From NCBI GenBank assembly GCA_021323635.1, contig JAJPKQ010000012.1:1-64000 (forward strand): a stretch of DNA of 64,000 nucleotides, written 5' to 3'. The translations under genes and the position numbers were made by a program. The notes under the pieces were generated by a model. That model worked only from the letters and a program-made list of their open reading frames with translations, was not told where the DNA came from and searched no databases. Below are positions 29,580 through 38,711 of the stretch, piece after piece (positions within the stretch are counted from its first letter, which is position 1; every line of letters begins with the position of its first letter). This DNA comes from a bacterium (GTDB taxonomy: Bacteria; Actinomycetota; Thermoleophilia; Solirubrobacterales; Solirubrobacteraceae).

Positions 29580-30485
29580 ATGAGCACACCAGCCACCACC
29601 CGCCGCAATGGGCGCGCCGTGCGCGAGCACAGCGATCCACCCGGGCTGCAGGAATTCCAGAGCCTTTCGCGCTACATCCAGTCGCAGTTTGAACGCTGCT
29701 CGCGCTCGCAGAAGGATGTTGCGCAGTACATCGTCGACCACATCGATGAGGCCGCCTTCCAGACCGCGGAGGAGCTTGCCAAGCGCGCCAACACCTCCTC
29801 CTCGACGGTCGTGCGCTTCTCGCAGGCGCTCGGCTTCGAGGGCTACCCGGAGCTGCAGGCAGCCGCGCGTGAGGAGTACCGCAGGCGCAACGCCGAAGCG
29901 CAGTCCACGAGCGCAGCAGCGATCACGCCCCTGTTCGCGCTCGACCAGAGCGAGTTCGAGGCGGCGCTCTCGGCCGATCACGCAAATGTCGGCGAAACCG
30001 CGCGCAAGGTCTCGCGCGAAGCGGTCGAGGACATGATCGTCGCGATCGTCTCCGCTGAGAAGGTGCTGCTGGCGGGGACCGACCAGATGGCCTTCTTCGC
30101 CAGCTACCTGCGTCATCTGCTGATGCTGCTCGACCTCCGTGTCGATGTCGTCACGACGCCCTCCCAGGAGGCGCTCTCGCGACTGGGGCGGATCAACGCT
30201 CAGACGCTTGTGATCGGCTTCTCCGCCGGGCGCCCGCATCCGCTCGTTGTGCGGGCGATGAAGCTCGCCCGCCACCGCGGCGGGCACGCCGCTGCGATCA
30301 CCGATGCGACGCTCTCGGAGGTGGCGCAGCTTGCGGAGATCCGCCTCTACTACTCCTCCAACAGCCCTGCCTACGTCCGCTCGCACACCGCGCTGCTGGC
30401 GCTCATCCAGGCGCTCGCCTACGGCGTCTACGCGCGTGACGCCTCGCAGTATGAGGAGCGGATCAAGGCCTTCCGTCTCAAATAG
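29580..30485 (+). CDS. RpiR-family transcriptional regulator (HTH + SIS)
   Basis: A 301-aa regulator: N-terminal HTH_6 domain (SQKDVAQYIVDHIDEAAFQT, AEELAKRANTSSSTVVRFSQ) at about 20-95 and a C-terminal SIS sugar-phosphate isomerase-like domain at about 120-270 with VLLAGTDQMAFFASYLRHLL and VIGFSAGRPHPLVVRAM. RpiR regulators sense phosphosugars and control their catabolism. The start ATG at 29580 has GGAG 6 nt upstream; an in-frame ATG at 29568 is possible. Follows aacS by 94 bp on the same strand; target genes are not obvious. Confidence 0.88.
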   Translation: MSTPATTRRNGRAVREHSDPPGLQEFQSLSRYIQSQFERCSRSQKDVAQYIVDHIDEAAFQTAEELAKRANTSSSTVVRFSQALGFEGYPELQAAAREEYRRRNAEAQSTSAAAITPLFALDQSEFEAALSADHANVGETARKVSREAVEDMIVAIVSAEKVLLAGTDQMAFFASYLRHLLMLLDLRVDVVTTPSQEALSRLGRINAQTLVIGFSAGRPHPLVVRAMKLARHRGGHAAAITDATLSEVAQLAEIRLYYSSNSPAYVRSHTALLALIQALAYGVYARDASQYEERIKAFRLK

Positions 30486-30581
30486 CGCGACAGCAGGGCG
30501 CGAGCGCGGCGCGGCCGATCGCGGGCGCCTGCGGGGCATCCGGCGCTCGCGGTCACAGCGTGCGGTAACGTGGCCTGCGCC

Positions 30582-30947
30582 ATGCCAGAGGGACCCTGCG
30601 AGGGTGCGCCGATCGCCTACACCGTGCTCGAGCGCGGCGTCCCGGTGCTTGCAAGCGACGGCCAGACCGTTGGAAGCGTCGATCACGTCGTCGCCGCCCC
30701 TGCGCAGGACATATTCCACGGGATCGTCTTTCGCAGCGCCGGCGGCGGGCGCTTCGTCGCCGCCGAGCAGATCGCCGCGCTGCACGAGCTCGGCGTCGAC
30801 CTGAAGATCGACTCCGTTGCGGCGCTGTCGCTGCCTGAGCCGGGCGGGGGCGCGCCCGTCTACAGCGAGGATCCCTCCGCTCCCGCCGGCTGGCACCACT
30901 GGGTGCACAGGCTGACCGGCCGGGGCGACTGGCAGCGCCAGCGCTGA
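30582..30947 (+). CDS. PRC-barrel-like small protein
   Basis: A 121-aa soluble protein whose N-terminal half reads as a PRC-barrel/DUF2171-type beta domain: [40 protein letters not shown]. The C-terminal part is Gly/Pro/Trp-rich ([10 protein letters not shown]). PRC-barrel proteins are small regulators or RNA/stress-related adaptors; the function here is unknown. It stands alone between the RpiR regulator and pdxS on the same strand. Confidence 0.65.
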   Translation: MPEGPCEGAPIAYTVLERGVPVLASDGQTVGSVDHVVAAPAQDIFHGIVFRSAGGGRFVAAEQIAALHELGVDLKIDSVAALSLPEPGGGAPVYSEDPSAPAGWHHWVHRLTGRGDWQRQR

Positions 30948-31015
30948 GGCTCCCGCACCTGTGCCGGCTGCGCAAGAGAGCAGCGCCGAAGCGAGGGAGG
31001 CTATCCTGCGAGCGT

Positions 31016-31900
31016 ATGCGTGACGAGGCGACATTTCGCGTTAAGGCCGGGCTGGCGGAGATGCTCAAGGGCGGGGTGATCATGGATGTCGTCACCGCCG
31101 AGCAGGCCAAGATCGCCGAGGATGCCGGCGCAGCGGCGGTGATGGCGCTGGAGCGCGTGCCTGCGGACATCCGGCGCGAGGGCGGCGTGGCGCGGATGTC
31201 CGATCCGACCGTGATCGAGGCGATCAAGGAGGCGGTGAGCATTCCGGTTATGGCCAAGGCGCGGATCGGGCACTTCATGGAGGCACGGGTGCTCGAGGCG
31301 CTCGAGGTCGACTACGTCGATGAGTCCGAGGTGTTGACCCCGGCCGACGAGGCAAACCACATCGACAAGTGGCGCTTCAAGGTGCCCTTCGTGTGCGGCG
31401 CCACCAACCTCGGCGAGGCGCTGCGGCGGATCGGCGAGGGTGCGGCGATGATCCGCTCCAAGGGCGAGGCCGGCACCGGCGACATCGTCGAGGCGGTGCG
31501 GCACATCCGCCTGATCACCTCTGAGCTGCGCCGCCTCCAGGGCGCTGAGGAGTCAGAGCTGCCAAGCGCCGCCAAGGAGCTGCGCGCGCCGCTGGAGCTG
31601 GTGCGCGAGGTGGCCGAGCGCGGCCGGCTGCCCGTCGTGCTCTTCTGCGCGGGCGGCATCGCCACGCCGGCGGACGCTGCGCTGATGATGGCGCTGGGCG
31701 CCGAAGGGATCTTTGTCGGCTCGGGCATCTTCAAGTCCGAGGACCCGCCTGCCCGTGCACGTGCGATCGTCGAGGCAACCACGCACTGGCAGGACGCTGC
31801 ACGTGTGGCGGCGGCATCGCGCGGCATAGGACAGCCGATGTCGGGGCTTGAGGCTGCCAAGCTCGCGGAGGGCGAGCTGCTGGCAGGACGTGGCTGGTAG
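31016..31900 (+). CDS. pdxS: Pyridoxal 5'-phosphate synthase, PdxS subunit
   Basis: Synthase subunit of the DXP-independent vitamin B6 pathway: condenses ribose 5-phosphate, glyceraldehyde 3-phosphate and ammonia to PLP. It is 294 aa, a (beta/alpha)8 barrel. Highly conserved stretches are seen: [44 protein letters not shown] and [11 protein letters not shown], with the reactive lysines in MAKARIGH and [11 protein letters not shown] regions, and [14 protein letters not shown] near the end. A TATCCT hexamer lies 8 nt before the ATG (31002-31007). Overlaps pdxT by 11 nt; the two subunits form a 12+12 complex. Confidence 0.98.
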   Translation: MRDEATFRVKAGLAEMLKGGVIMDVVTAEQAKIAEDAGAAAVMALERVPADIRREGGVARMSDPTVIEAIKEAVSIPVMAKARIGHFMEARVLEALEVDYVDESEVLTPADEANHIDKWRFKVPFVCGATNLGEALRRIGEGAAMIRSKGEAGTGDIVEAVRHIRLITSELRRLQGAEESELPSAAKELRAPLELVREVAERGRLPVVLFCAGGIATPADAALMMALGAEGIFVGSGIFKSEDPPARARAIVEATTHWQDAARVAAASRGIGQPMSGLEAAKLAEGELLAGRGW

Positions 31901-32453
31901 CGGCGGACGCCCCGTCGGCGTCCTTGCGATCCAGGGCGGCTTCGAGGCCCACGAGCGGATGCTCGAAGGCCTTGGCGCAACCGTGCGCGAGGTGCGCAGC
32001 CGCAGCGATCTGGATGGGATCTGCGCCCTCGTGCTGCCAGGGGGCGAGTCGACGGCGATCATGCACGGCGTCGAGCGCGAGGCGATGGCCGAGCCGCTGC
32101 GCGAGCGCATCGCAGCGGGCCTCCCGGTGCTCGGCTCCTGCGCGGGGCTGATCCTGCTCGACCGCGACCACCTGGGCGTGATGGACATCCGTGCGCAGCG
32201 CAACGCCTTCGGTCGCCAGGTGCGCAGCTTTGAGGCCGACATCAAGCTGCGGGGCTTCGCAGGTCCACCGATGCGCGCCGTGTTCATCCGTGCGCCCTGG
32301 ATCGCAGAGCACGGGGTGAACGTCGAGGTGCTGGCGGAGATCGATGGCCACGTGGTGGCGGCGCGGCAGGGAGAGATGCTGGCCGTGGCGTTTCACAGCG
32401 AGCTTGCGGGCGACGCGCGCCTGCACCAGTGGCTGCTGGCGCGCGCGCAATAA
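31890..32453 (+). CDS. pdxT: Pyridoxal 5'-phosphate synthase, glutaminase subunit PdxT
   Basis: Hydrolyses glutamine and channels ammonia to PdxS. It is 187 aa, class I glutamine amidotransferase-like fold. The opening [31 protein letters not shown], the nucleophile Cys in GSCAGLILL and the His/Glu of the triad in FHSEL are visible. The GTG start at 31890 lies within the pdxS end. rpiB follows 7 bp downstream, so pdxS-pdxT-rpiB is likely one transcript. Confidence 0.95.
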   Translation: MAGSGGRPVGVLAIQGGFEAHERMLEGLGATVREVRSRSDLDGICALVLPGGESTAIMHGVEREAMAEPLRERIAAGLPVLGSCAGLILLDRDHLGVMDIRAQRNAFGRQVRSFEADIKLRGFAGPPMRAVFIRAPWIAEHGVNVEVLAEIDGHVVAARQGEMLAVAFHSELAGDARLHQWLLARAQ

Positions 32454-32460
32454 TCGCCTC

Positions 32461-32937
32461 GTGCGGATCGCGGTCTCAAGCGATGAGCGGGTGGGCGTCG
32501 CCGAGCGCCTGCCCGAGCAGCTGCGCCGTCGCGGTCACACGGTGATCGCCCGTGGCGCGCTCGCGGACGGGGAGGCCGCGGCGGGCGGCGAGGCGGCGGC
32601 GCGCGAGCAGCAGTGGGCCTATGCAAGCGAGGCGGCGGCACGCGAGGTCGCCTCGGGCAGGGCCGAGCTTGCGGTGGTCTGCTGCTGGACGGGAACCGGC
32701 GCTGCGATCGCGGCCAACAAGGTGGCGGGCGTACGCGCCGCGCTCTGCACCGATGCGCAGACTGCGACAGGCGCACGGCGCTGGAACGACGCCAACGCGC
32801 TGGCGCTCAGCCTGCGCAGCACCTCGGAGGCGCTGCTGGAGGAGATCCTTGATGCCTTCCTCTCGACGCCGGCAAGCACCGCGCCAGAGGATCAGGCGAA
32901 CATCGCTCACCTCTCCGAGATCGAGGCGGAGCGATAG
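32461..32937 (+). CDS. rpiB: RpiB/LacA/LacB-type sugar-phosphate isomerase
   Basis: A 158-aa isomerase of the RpiB family, interconverting ribose 5-phosphate and ribulose 5-phosphate. Family motifs are the N-terminal IAVSSDERVG, the anion loop around CCWTGTGAAIAANKVAGVRA with the catalytic Cys, and the ARRWNDANALALS motif. The usual N-terminal Asp/His pair is partly changed (SSDERVG), so the exact sugar phosphate may differ. Ribose 5-phosphate is a substrate of PdxS, which fits the operon. The 3' end overlaps the convergent metallo-beta-lactamase gene by 31 bp. Confidence 0.85.
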   Translation: MRIAVSSDERVGVAERLPEQLRRRGHTVIARGALADGEAAAGGEAAAREQQWAYASEAAAREVASGRAELAVVCCWTGTGAAIAANKVAGVRAALCTDAQTATGARRWNDANALALSLRSTSEALLEEILDAFLSTPASTAPEDQANIAHLSEIEAER

Positions 32938-33953
32938 CGGATCACCCCCGCGCGCTCCACTGCTGCGACCTGGCCCGATTCCTCGAGCAGATCTAGATGG
33001 CCGATCAGCTCCGAGAGCGTCAGGTAGGTCTGGGTGATCGCAAGCTCCTTCCACATCCGCCTGGCAAGCTCGTGCGCGGTCGTCTCCTCGGCGCCCAGCA
33101 GCGAGAGGATCTTGCGGGCCCGGCGCTCGTGCAGGCGCAGCCGCGACTCGATCAGCTCCTCGTGCTCGGTTATCGGCTCGCCGTGCCCAGGCAGGATCAT
33201 GCGTGCGGGCAGCGAGCGCGTGGCGGCAAGCGAGCGCAGATAGGCGGGCAGCGAGCGCTCGCGAGCGTGAGGCCCCTGTGCGGGGGCGCCCAGAGGCCGC
33301 GAGAGGGTGGGGTTGGAGGAGATCTCCGCAAGCAGGTGGTCGCCGCCAAACGCGATCTGCCGCTCCTCGTCCAGGAAGATCGTGTCCGAGGGGCTGTGGC
33401 CGGGGCGCAGCATGACGCGCAGGCGCCGCTCGGCAAGCTCGATGCGCTCGCCCTCTGCAAGCGGGCGCGTCACGGTCACCGGATCGCTCCAGGCACGCAG
33501 GCTCGCCGAGCCGGCGCGTCCGGCAAGCACGATCTCGCGCGGCACGCCGTGCAGGGTCATCATCTCTTCGGCAAAGGCCTGATCGGCGCGCGCCTGCTCA
33601 CGGAAGCCCTCCAGGTAGGGGGCGAGCGGCGCGATTGCTGCCACCTGCGCGCCGGAGCGCCGTGCGATCAGGCCGGCGAGCCCGACGTGGTCGGCGTGCT
33701 GGAGGGTGATCAGCAGCAGCTCGATCTGCTCGATCGCGAGCGAGTGGCCAGCGAGCGCGCATTCGAGGGCGTCAAGCGCCTTGGCCGAGGCCGGTCCGCA
33801 GTCGACCAGCGTGATCGGGCGATCCCTGATCAGATAGAGGTTCACCCGTCCGACCGGGAAGGGCGTGGGGATCGCGAGGCGGTGGATGCCTGCCCCTGCA
33901 AGCTCGCGATCGCGCGCCCGCTGCGCGTCGTGCGGCCGCTGTGGCGCGCTCAC
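32907..33953 (-). CDS. Metallo-beta-lactamase-fold hydrolase with altered metal motif
   Basis: A 348-aa protein with a metallo-beta-lactamase fold (about 25-265) and a C-terminal helical/winged-helix part. The metal motif HxHxDH appears as LQHADH (84-89): the first His is Leu84. Other ligands remain: His in RPGHSPSD, Asp in FGGDHLL and His in PGHGEP. The substituted ligand may leave one strong metal site. Such proteins (LACTB2/YflN-like) hydrolyse thioesters, lactones or RNA. The start ATG overlaps the stop of the phosphohexomutase gene (ATGA), so they are co-translated. Confidence 0.83.
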   Translation of the reverse strand: MSAPQRPHDAQRARDRELAGAGIHRLAIPTPFPVGRVNLYLIRDRPITLVDCGPASAKALDALECALAGHSLAIEQIELLLITLQHADHVGLAGLIARRSGAQVAAIAPLAPYLEGFREQARADQAFAEEMMTLHGVPREIVLAGRAGSASLRAWSDPVTVTRPLAEGERIELAERRLRVMLRPGHSPSDTIFLDEERQIAFGGDHLLAEISSNPTLSRPLGAPAQGPHARERSLPAYLRSLAATRSLPARMILPGHGEPITEHEELIESRLRLHERRARKILSLLGAEETTAHELARRMWKELAITQTYLTLSELIGHLDLLEESGQVAAVERAGVIRYRSASISER

Positions 33954-35329
33954 GAGCGGATCAGCGCAAGCACCTCCTCGCGCCGCTCTTCCATGTCCTG
34001 GCGCGAGCGCAGCGACTCGAGGCAGAGCCGCAGCAGGGGCTCGGTGTTCGACGGGCGAACGTTGAAGTGCCAGTCCTCGTAGTCAACCGAGATGCCGTCG
34101 ATCTCGCTGATCTGCGCGTCGGAGTAGCGCTCAGCGATCTCGCGCATCTTCGCCTGCGGGTCGGAGACCTGCGAGTTGATCTCGCCGGAGATGAAGTAGC
34201 GCTCGCGCAGCGGAGCAAGCAGCTGCGAGAGCGGCTTGCGCTCACGACCGAGGAGCTCGAGCACCAGCAACGCCGGGATCGTCCCGGAGTCGGCGCAGTA
34301 GAAGTCGCGGAAGTAGTAGTGGCCGGAGACCTCGCCGCCGAAGATCGCGCCCTCCTCGCGCATCCGTCGCTTGAAGTAGGCATGGCCGACGCGCCCTGCA
34401 AGTGCCGTGCCGCCCGCCGCCGCAACCGTGTCGGGCACGGCGCGGGAGGCGCGCACGTCGTAGAGCACGGTTGCGCCCGGATGCTTGGCGAGGAGCGCCC
34501 GCGCAAGCAGCGCGGTCATGAAGTCGCCATCAACAAAGGACCCCTGCTCGTCGATGAAGAAGCAGCGGTCCGCATCGCCGTCCCAGGCGATGCCGAGGTC
34601 GGCGCCGGTTTCGCGCACGCGCGCGATGATCGCCTGGCGGTTCTCCTCCAGCAGCGGGTTGGGCTCATGGTCGGGAAACTCCCCGTCGGGCGTCCAGTAG
34701 GTCTCGATCAGCTCGATCGGGAGCAGCTCGAGCAGCGGCCCGACCATCGGCCCGGCCATGCCGTTGCCGCCGTCGGCCACCACGCTCAGCGGGCGCACCG
34801 CCTGGGGGTCGATGAAGCCGAGCGCCGCGCGCTGGAACTCGCCGTAGATGTCGATCTCCTGCAGCGAGCCGCGTTGCTCGGATCCGCCGGTCACGACGCC
34901 CGCTTCGACGCGCCTGCGGATCTCCTGGATGCCGGTCTCGCCGGAGAGCGCCAGCGCGCCCTCGCGGATCAGCTTGGCGCCGGTGTAGGCCTTGGGGTTG
35001 TGGGAGGCGGTGCACATCAGCCCACCGTCAAGCGAGCGCGAACCGACCAGGTAGTAGAGCATCTCCGTGCCGACCATCCCAATGTCGATCACGCTTGCGC
35101 CCGCGCCGAGCATCCCCTCGCGGTAGCGCGCGGAGAGCTCAGGCGCCGAGAGGCGCATGTCGCGCCCGAGCCCGATGCTCAGCTGCGAGCTCGGCCGGCC
35201 GTGAAGCTCTGCGAGCACCGCCACGAAGGCCGCGCCGATCGCCTCGGCCAGGTCGCCGTCGATCTGCTCGCCGTAGATGCCGCGGATGTCGTATGCCTTG
35301 AAGATCTCTGCGGGCGCCGCAACGGCCAT
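33950..35329 (-). CDS. manB: Phosphomannomutase/phosphoglucomutase
   Basis: Alpha-D-phosphohexomutase, 459 aa, four domains. The phosphoserine loop is TASHNP (LMCTASHNPKAY), the metal loop DGDADR (AWDGDADRCFFI), the sugar-specificity loop GGEVSGHYYF and the phosphate-binding loop RPSNTEP. It interconverts hexose 1- and 6-phosphates for nucleotide-sugar and glycan synthesis. The ATG at 35329 lies 9 nt after a minus-strand TAGGAT (35339-35344). First gene of a two-gene operon with the metallo-beta-lactamase-fold enzyme. Confidence 0.93.
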   Translation of the reverse strand: MAVAAPAEIFKAYDIRGIYGEQIDGDLAEAIGAAFVAVLAELHGRPSSQLSIGLGRDMRLSAPELSARYREGMLGAGASVIDIGMVGTEMLYYLVGSRSLDGGLMCTASHNPKAYTGAKLIREGALALSGETGIQEIRRRVEAGVVTGGSEQRGSLQEIDIYGEFQRAALGFIDPQAVRPLSVVADGGNGMAGPMVGPLLELLPIELIETYWTPDGEFPDHEPNPLLEENRQAIIARVRETGADLGIAWDGDADRCFFIDEQGSFVDGDFMTALLARALLAKHPGATVLYDVRASRAVPDTVAAAGGTALAGRVGHAYFKRRMREEGAIFGGEVSGHYYFRDFYCADSGTIPALLVLELLGRERKPLSQLLAPLRERYFISGEINSQVSDPQAKMREIAERYSDAQISEIDGISVDYEDWHFNVRPSNTEPLLRLCLESLRSRQDMEERREEVLALIRS

Positions 35330-35428
35330 GATCAGGGCATCCTACGACGCAGGCTCCAGGTGCGCGCGCCGGGTTCGACTATGGCCGACGAGCACCGGGG
35401 CGCAGAGCCGTAGATATGATCGAATTCG

Positions 35429-35731
35429 ATGGCTGCCGCCGCCCACGCCGATGATCTAGCCCGCCTCGGCGAGCTGATCAAGAGTCGTCTCCGTGAGGCA
35501 GGCGCGCCGGTGCGCCGGGTGAGCGTGAGCTGGATCAACAGCGACCCAGCGGCTGCAGAGCTGCTGGTCGAGGTCGTGCTCCCCGACCCCGAGAAGGAGA
35601 AGCAGTGGGGCCAGAGGGGGACGTGGAAGCCGGAGCTCGTGAGCGAAATGCGCAGAGCGATCCGCACCGCGACGGCCGAATACATGCCCTGGGCGGTATC
35701 CACGCCGCGCTTTGTCCCGGTTGGAGGCTAG
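35429..35731 (+). CDS. Small hypothetical protein paired with a HEPN-like gene
   Basis: A 100-aa acidic/basic mixed protein of unknown family. It starts with a helical segment (DDLARLGELIKSRLREAG), then beta-like VSVSWINSDPAAAELLVEVVLPDPE and a C-terminal helix (ELVSEMRRAIRTATAEYM). The overall layout suggests a small alpha/beta fold. A TATGAT hexamer at 35415-35420 is 8 nt upstream of the ATG, a leaderless layout. Its stop is directly followed by the start of the HEPN-like gene with no spacer, so the pair is translationally coupled. It does not show the GSxxxGxxxxxSDxD motif of MNT partners. Confidence 0.7.
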   Translation: MAAAAHADDLARLGELIKSRLREAGAPVRRVSVSWINSDPAAAELLVEVVLPDPEKEKQWGQRGTWKPELVSEMRRAIRTATAEYMPWAVSTPRFVPVGG

Positions 35732-36289
35732 TTGCCGCAGGGCGTGACGCAAGATCACGCCGACCCAGGTCGACTGCTCGATCACGCGAGCAGGCTGCTG
35801 CGTCCGCAGGGATCGGGGAGACGACCTACGAGCGACACCCGGCGCGCCATCTCAGCGGCCTATTACGGCGCATACCATTGCGTTACCGGCGCTGCCGCAA
35901 AGCTGCTATTCGACGCAAATGCGCTCCATGGCGTACGCTGGCTTACGCACTCCGCTGTCGATGGGGCGGGTCGCCTCGTCACCCAGCACGGTCCAAAGAA
36001 GGCGGCAGATCCCGGCCACGGCCCGGAAGTGGCGCGCGTGCACGGCCTCTGGACCATGTTCCAGGCGATCGGCGGAGCCTCAGATGAGCTGCTCGAGGCA
36101 GTGGAAGTCCTGCGAGCGCTGAAGGCCGAACGCGAGCGCGCCGACTACGATCGCATCAACAAGCTCTCGCCCGCCACAGGGCGAGCGCTTGTGGCCGACG
36201 CGCGCTGGATCGTCAAGCTATTCAGCTCAGCGCGGGTGAAACAAGATGACTTCCGCATCTATCTCTCGCTCGTTGCGCTGAAGGCCTGA
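35732..36289 (+). CDS. HEPN-like domain protein (UPF0332-type)
   Basis: A 185-aa helical protein with HEPN features: SDTRRAISAAYYGAYHCVTG (the R-x-iSxaYYaxfH helix) and a C-terminal ERERADYDRI, the conserved R-x-x-ADY element. The Rx4-6H ribonuclease motif is not seen; the spacing between R and H is ten, as in UPF0332-type proteins that act as partners of nucleotidyltransferases. The TTG start directly follows the stop of the 100-aa gene. Likely part of a two-gene toxin-antitoxin or defence module, although no nucleotidyltransferase is next to it. Convergent with the alpha/beta hydrolase 1 bp away. Confidence 0.72.
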   Translation: MPQGVTQDHADPGRLLDHASRLLRPQGSGRRPTSDTRRAISAAYYGAYHCVTGAAAKLLFDANALHGVRWLTHSAVDGAGRLVTQHGPKKAADPGHGPEVARVHGLWTMFQAIGGASDELLEAVEVLRALKAERERADYDRINKLSPATGRALVADARWIVKLFSSARVKQDDFRIYLSLVALKA

Positions 36290-36290
36290 C

Positions 36291-37220
36291 TCACCCCACC
36301 CGCCGCCGCGCCGGGTGCGGTGAGATCAGGCCCGCCCAGTCGCTGTCGCGGGAGCTGCCGGGATCGCTCTCGGCCACGAAGCTGCGCAGCGCGGCGGCCA
36401 GCCCGGCGGGATCTTCAAGGTGCGGGAAGTGGGCGGCGCGCGCAAGCTCCACGAAATGGCTGTGGGGCACAGCCTCGTGCATCCGCCTGCCGTGCTCAGG
36501 CGGGATTGTGCGGTCGCGCCTCCCCCACACGATCAACGTCGGCATCCCCGCAAGCAGGTGCAGGCGGTCGGTCGCCGCGACGCGCTGGCCACGCACGTCG
36601 ATCACCGAGCGCAGGGTGTGCAGGAAGGCGGCGCGCGCGCCGGCACCACGCAGTGGCAGCAGGGCGCGCGCGATCGCCTGAAGGTAGACGCCCTTCTGCA
36701 CGCCCCGCTCCTGCAGGCGCTCGCCGGCGCGCCAGAGCGCGGCGAGCACATGCTCGTTGGTCGCCACCGCGAGCAGCGGGTCGATGCCCGGCAGCGTCGC
36801 CGAGCGCAGCAGCGGGCTGACCTCATGGCCGAGGCCGCCGCTGGAGACCAGCGCCAGTCGCTGTACCCGTGCCGGGAACTGGTAGAAGAACTGCATCGCG
36901 ACACCCCCGCCGAGCGAGTGTCCGACGATCGTCGCCTGATCGACTCCGAGCACCGCCAGCAAATCGCGTATGTAGGCCGCGTGCGCGCCCAGCGAGTAGT
37001 CGCCGCGCGGCGTTGCAGAGTCGCCGTGGCCGATCAGGTCCGGGGCGATGACGTAATGGTCGCGACCGAGGTCCTCGGCGACCGCTCGCCAGTGGCGCGA
37101 GGAGTTGACCATGCCGTGGATCAGCACGATCGGGCCGCGCTTTGCGCTGACGTTCTCCGGCGAGCCGGCGCTGCGGTAGATGACGCGGTGCCCGTGCAGC
37201 TCCAGCTGCCAGGCCTCCAT
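36291..37220 (-). CDS. Alpha/beta hydrolase
   Basis: Alpha/beta-hydrolase-fold enzyme, 309 aa. The oxyanion region is VLIHGMVNSSRHW, the nucleophile elbow GHSLGG (ATIVGHSLGGG), the Asp in IVWGRRDRTIP and the catalytic His in AAHFPHLEDP. It resembles haloperoxidase/esterase/MhpC-type hydrolases; the substrate is unknown. The start MEAWQLELHGHRV at 37220 is preferred over upstream open codons. Divergent from yebC. Confidence 0.9.
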   Translation of the reverse strand: MEAWQLELHGHRVIYRSAGSPENVSAKRGPIVLIHGMVNSSRHWRAVAEDLGRDHYVIAPDLIGHGDSATPRGDYSLGAHAAYIRDLLAVLGVDQATIVGHSLGGGVAMQFFYQFPARVQRLALVSSGGLGHEVSPLLRSATLPGIDPLLAVATNEHVLAALWRAGERLQERGVQKGVYLQAIARALLPLRGAGARAAFLHTLRSVIDVRGQRVAATDRLHLLAGMPTLIVWGRRDRTIPPEHGRRMHEAVPHSHFVELARAAHFPHLEDPAGLAAALRSFVAESDPGSSRDSDWAGLISPHPARRRVG

Positions 37221-37361
37221 CCTTACCGGCGTGCGCTGAGCGCGTGCGCGCTCGGCGCCGCCCACCCGCTGCGAGGTCTGATCGCCTGCTGCCACGTCGC
37301 GACCATAGCGGCATCGCGCGCGGCGCTCCTGCACGCCAGCGAGGCCCTAGAATCTCGCCCG

Positions 37362-38111
37362 ATGTCCGGACACTCGAAATGGTCATCGATCAAGCACAAG
37401 AAGGCCGTCGTCGATGCGCGCCGGGGCGTCCAGTTTGCAAAGCTCGCCCGCGCGATCACGGTCGCGGCGCGGGAAGGCGGCGGCGATCCCGCCGGCAACG
37501 CCGCGCTTGAGAACGCGATCGAGAAGGCGCGCGCGGCCTCGATGCCCAAGGACAACATCGAACGGGCGATCGCCAAGGGAACGGGCGCCGGCGGGGAGGC
37601 GGATGCGATCGAGACCATCCTCTACGAGGGCTACGGGCCCGGCGGTGTTGCGATCCTGGTCGAAGCGCTGACCGACAACCGCAACCGCACCTCGGCGGAT
37701 GTGCGGCTGCTGTTCACCAAGCATGGCGGCTCGCTCGGAGAGCCCGGGTCGGTGTCCTATCTCTTTGAGAAGAAGGGGTCGATCGTGGTCGACGCCACGC
37801 GCTACAGCGAAGAGGAGCTGCTGGCGGCGGTCGAGGCCGGCGCTGAGGACATCACGATCGACGAGGATGTCTTCGAGGTGATCGCCGATCCCTCCTCCTT
37901 CACCGCCGTGCGCCAGGCGCTCGAGCACGCCGGCGTGCAGCTTGAGTCGGCTGAGCTCAGCTACCGCCCGACCAGCCTCGTCCCCGTCGACGAGGCCCAG
38001 GCGGGAAAGCTGATGCGGTTGATCGAGGCGCTTGAAGACAATGACGACGTCAACGCGGTCTTCGCCAACTTCGACGTGCCCGCCGAGGTGCTCGAGCGCG
38101 TCGCCAGCTGA
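37362..38111 (+). CDS. yebC: YebC/PmpR family protein (TACO1-like)
   Basis: A 249-aa conserved protein, three domains. MSGHSKWSSIKHKKAVVDAR, NAALENAIEKARAASMPKDN, IERAIAKGTG and YEGYGPGGVAILVEALTDNRNRT are the family signatures. YebC-type proteins act in translation of polyproline stretches and/or as DNA-binding regulators; the neighbourhood (yebC-ruvC-ruvA-ruvB) is the classical conserved gene order. A TAGAAT hexamer at 37348-37353 is 8 nt before the ATG. Confidence 0.97.
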   Translation: MSGHSKWSSIKHKKAVVDARRGVQFAKLARAITVAAREGGGDPAGNAALENAIEKARAASMPKDNIERAIAKGTGAGGEADAIETILYEGYGPGGVAILVEALTDNRNRTSADVRLLFTKHGGSLGEPGSVSYLFEKKGSIVVDATRYSEEELLAAVEAGAEDITIDEDVFEVIADPSSFTAVRQALEHAGVQLESAELSYRPTSLVPVDEAQAGKLMRLIEALEDNDDVNAVFANFDVPAEVLERVAS

Positions 38112-38177
38112 GGCGCACGCGCGCTCGGCGCCCGCAGTCGGGGAAGGCGTCCGCGGCGGGGCGCAGAATGTCTGACC

Positions 38178-38711
38178 ATGATCGTCCTTGGCATCGACCC
38201 CGGTCTTGCCAGCACCGGCTACGGCGTCGTCGCGACGCGCTCAGGGCGCCTGCTCGCCCTCGATGGCGGCGTGATCGAGACCCGCGCGAGCACCGCCACC
38301 GAGCGGCGCCTGACCGAGATCGCTGCGCGTGCGCGCGAGCTGATCGCCGAGCACAGGCCCGATGCGATCGCCTTCGAGGATCTCTACTTCGGCCAGAACA
38401 TCGTCAGCGCCTTTGCGGTCGGGCACGCGCGCGGCGTCCTGATGCTCTTGGCCGGCGAGCACGGGCTGCCCTGCTTCTCCTACACCCCCCAGCAGGTCAA
38501 GGCCGCGGTCTGCGGCAGGGGAGCGGCGGGCAAGGACCAGGTCGCGCGGATGGTCGCGCAGCTGCTGGCGCTGCCCGAGCCGCCGCGGCCCGATCATGCC
38601 GCGGATGCGCTTGCGGTGGCGATCTGCCACAGCAACGCCGCGCCGCTGCGCAGCGCTCTGGCGGGGACATCCGCGCGGAGCTCCGCGCCGAGCCTCGGAG
38701 GCGTGCGGTGA
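38178..38711 (+). CDS. ruvC: Holliday junction resolvase RuvC
   Basis: Endonuclease that cuts Holliday junctions during recombinational repair. It is 177 aa with an RNase H-like fold: D7 (GIDPGLASTGYG), the Glu of FEDLYFG and the C-terminal Asp pair in RPDHAADALAVA form the metal site. The phrase TPQQVKAAVCGRGAAGKDQV is conserved. A CAGAAT hexamer lies 8 nt before the ATG (38164-38169). The stop overlaps the ruvA start (GTGA). Confidence 0.96.
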   Translation: MIVLGIDPGLASTGYGVVATRSGRLLALDGGVIETRASTATERRLTEIAARARELIAEHRPDAIAFEDLYFGQNIVSAFAVGHARGVLMLLAGEHGLPCFSYTPQQVKAAVCGRGAAGKDQVARMVAQLLALPEPPRPDHAADALAVAICHSNAAPLRSALAGTSARSSAPSLGGVR

